From contig DXMJ01000038.1 in assembly GCA_019414265.1 (NCBI GenBank), positions 1-14,272 on the forward strand: 14,272 nt of DNA, read 5' to 3'. Position numbers and translations under genes: made by a program. The first letter of the stretch is position 1. Each line of letters starts with the position of its first letter. Source of the DNA: Collinsella sp. GTDB lineage: Bacteria; Actinomycetota; Coriobacteriia; Coriobacteriales; Coriobacteriaceae. Below the pieces are notes generated by a model. That model made no database searches and had not been told where the DNA came from. It saw only the letters and a program-made list of their open reading frames with translations. Positions 13,877 through 14,272 of the stretch are shown piece after piece.

Positions 13877-13932
13877 AGCGGCCCCTTTGATGCGTTTCAA
13901 GTACAAGCCAGATTGTAGCATCCTAAACCAAC

Positions 13933-13976
13933 CAAAAAGTGACAGGTTTATTTTGGCAGGTTTATCTGGGGAAACG
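13933..13976 (-). repeat. Dispersed hairpin repeat, copy 3 of 3
   Basis: On the minus strand it reads GTTTCCCCAGATAAA, CCTGCCAAAATAAACCTGTC, then ACTTTTTGG. The core is the same as at 8024-8073 and 9267-9314, but the final arm is altered (GGTTGGT in place of GGCAGGT), which shortens the hairpin. It lies 57 bases upstream of the second LacI gene. Confidence 0.75.
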
Positions 13977-13991
13977 CCGTTGCCGGCGCAA

Positions 13992-14025
13992 CCACCACAA
14001 AGGGGACAGTGCACCTTTGTGGTGG
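13992..14025. repeat. Palindromic hairpin, CCACCACAAAGG family
   Basis: CCACCACAAAGG (13992-14003) pairs perfectly with CCTTTGTGGTGG (14014-14025), loop of 10. A left arm of the same hairpin recurs at 14221-14233 and is cut short by the IS-like end. This is part of the gene-free stretch 13877-14272. Confidence 0.75.
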
Positions 14026-14048
14026 CTTGAGCTGCCCGGGCCTTCAAT

Positions 14049-14186
14049 TGTCTCGATCTGTAACATCTGGACGGCAAAACCGCCTCCACCTGTTACAGAT
14101 TGAGACATAGTGCTGGGACCGAACCGTAATGTCTCGACCTGTAACACTAAGCCGGCTTATTGCGGCGCAGATGTTACAGATCGAGA
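14049..14186. repeat. Two tandem hairpins built from four copies of TGTCTCGATCTGTAACA
   Basis: Copies lie at 14049-14065 (forward), 14091-14107 (reverse), 14130-14146 (forward) and 14172-14186 (reverse, shortened). They form two long hairpins with 17-bp and about 15-bp stems, each enclosing exactly 25 bases. The spacing between equivalent arms is 81 bases. The enclosed sequences differ, although both can form a small G+C inner stem. Confidence 0.8.
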
Positions 14187-14239
14187 TCTTTCGCCGGGAT
14201 AGGCCGCCGCGACGCCCAAAACCACCACAAAGGTGCCTG

Positions 14240-14272
14240 TGAACTGCGCCCCGAAACTTGGACTGAATAAAT
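14240..14272 (+). mobile_element. Probable end of an IS150-type insertion sequence, running out of the window
   Basis: TGAACTGCGCCCCGAAACTT followed by GGACTGAATAAAT resembles the putative IS end at 22-54 and the IS150-type terminal repeat. The element would extend to the right. It follows directly on the left arm and part of the loop of a CCACCACAAAGG hairpin. No transposase is visible in the window. Confidence 0.5.

Noticed and set aside
12728..13918. A 396-codon plus-strand open frame opposite the second LacI gene
   Set aside because: The minus-strand frame has a perfect LacI helix-turn-helix and ribosome site; the plus-strand protein is low-complexity and unrecognisable.

Overview
The window is GC-rich and bacterial. 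Codon choice, gene style, split transketolase genes and several families of intergenic hairpins point to a gut actinobacterium of the Coriobacteriia. Collinsella is my best guess; this rests on recognition, not on a marker gene. There are 13 intact protein genes, one truncated-looking gene, one clear pseudogene fragment and an unusually rich set of repeats. I see no tRNA, rRNA or CRISPR.

Left part (1-7.9 kb). A small exported-looking protein (20-406, minus) ends inside a sequence that looks like the terminus of an IS150-type (IS3 family) element. A LacI-family regulator (526-1536, minus) is transcribed away from a six-gene operon on the plus strand: fructose-type PTS EIIBC (1952-3424), a GatZ/KbaZ-like protein (3569-4837), small TalC-type transaldolase (4963-5646), the two halves of transketolase (5710-6540 and 6540-7478) and a separate PTS EIIA (7491-7943). 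A strong terminator closes it. The operon reads as a self-contained catabolic route. EIIA and EIIBC import and phosphorylate a ketose. The GatZ-like protein, with no catalytic GatY/KbaY partner, probably epimerises the ketose phosphate. Transaldolase and transketolase then pass carbon through the non-oxidative pentose phosphate reactions. The substrate is not evident. Tagatose, a pentulose or a heptulose would each fit.

Middle part (8.0-11.3 kb). Two HAD-family phosphatases about 84% identical (8187-8837 and 10472-11122) each follow the same 62-bp upstream block. Between them lie a LacI-family pseudogene fragment that converges on the first HAD gene, an array of GTCTCTCTAAA-type motifs in both orientations, a repeat hairpin, a perfect 26-bp inverted repeat and an orphan larE-like gene (9420-10298, minus).

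Right part (11.3-14.3 kb). An AAA_14/DUF4143 ATPase (11324-12529, minus) has an AT-rich upstream region. A second LacI-family regulator (12743-13876, minus) is the closest relative of the pseudogene fragment. The last 400 bases are gene-free and hold repeat hairpins, then what looks like another IS150-type end running out of the window. The layout suggests that an ancestral module of a HAD gene converging on a LacI gene was duplicated, then eroded in one copy and split by the ATPase gene in the other.
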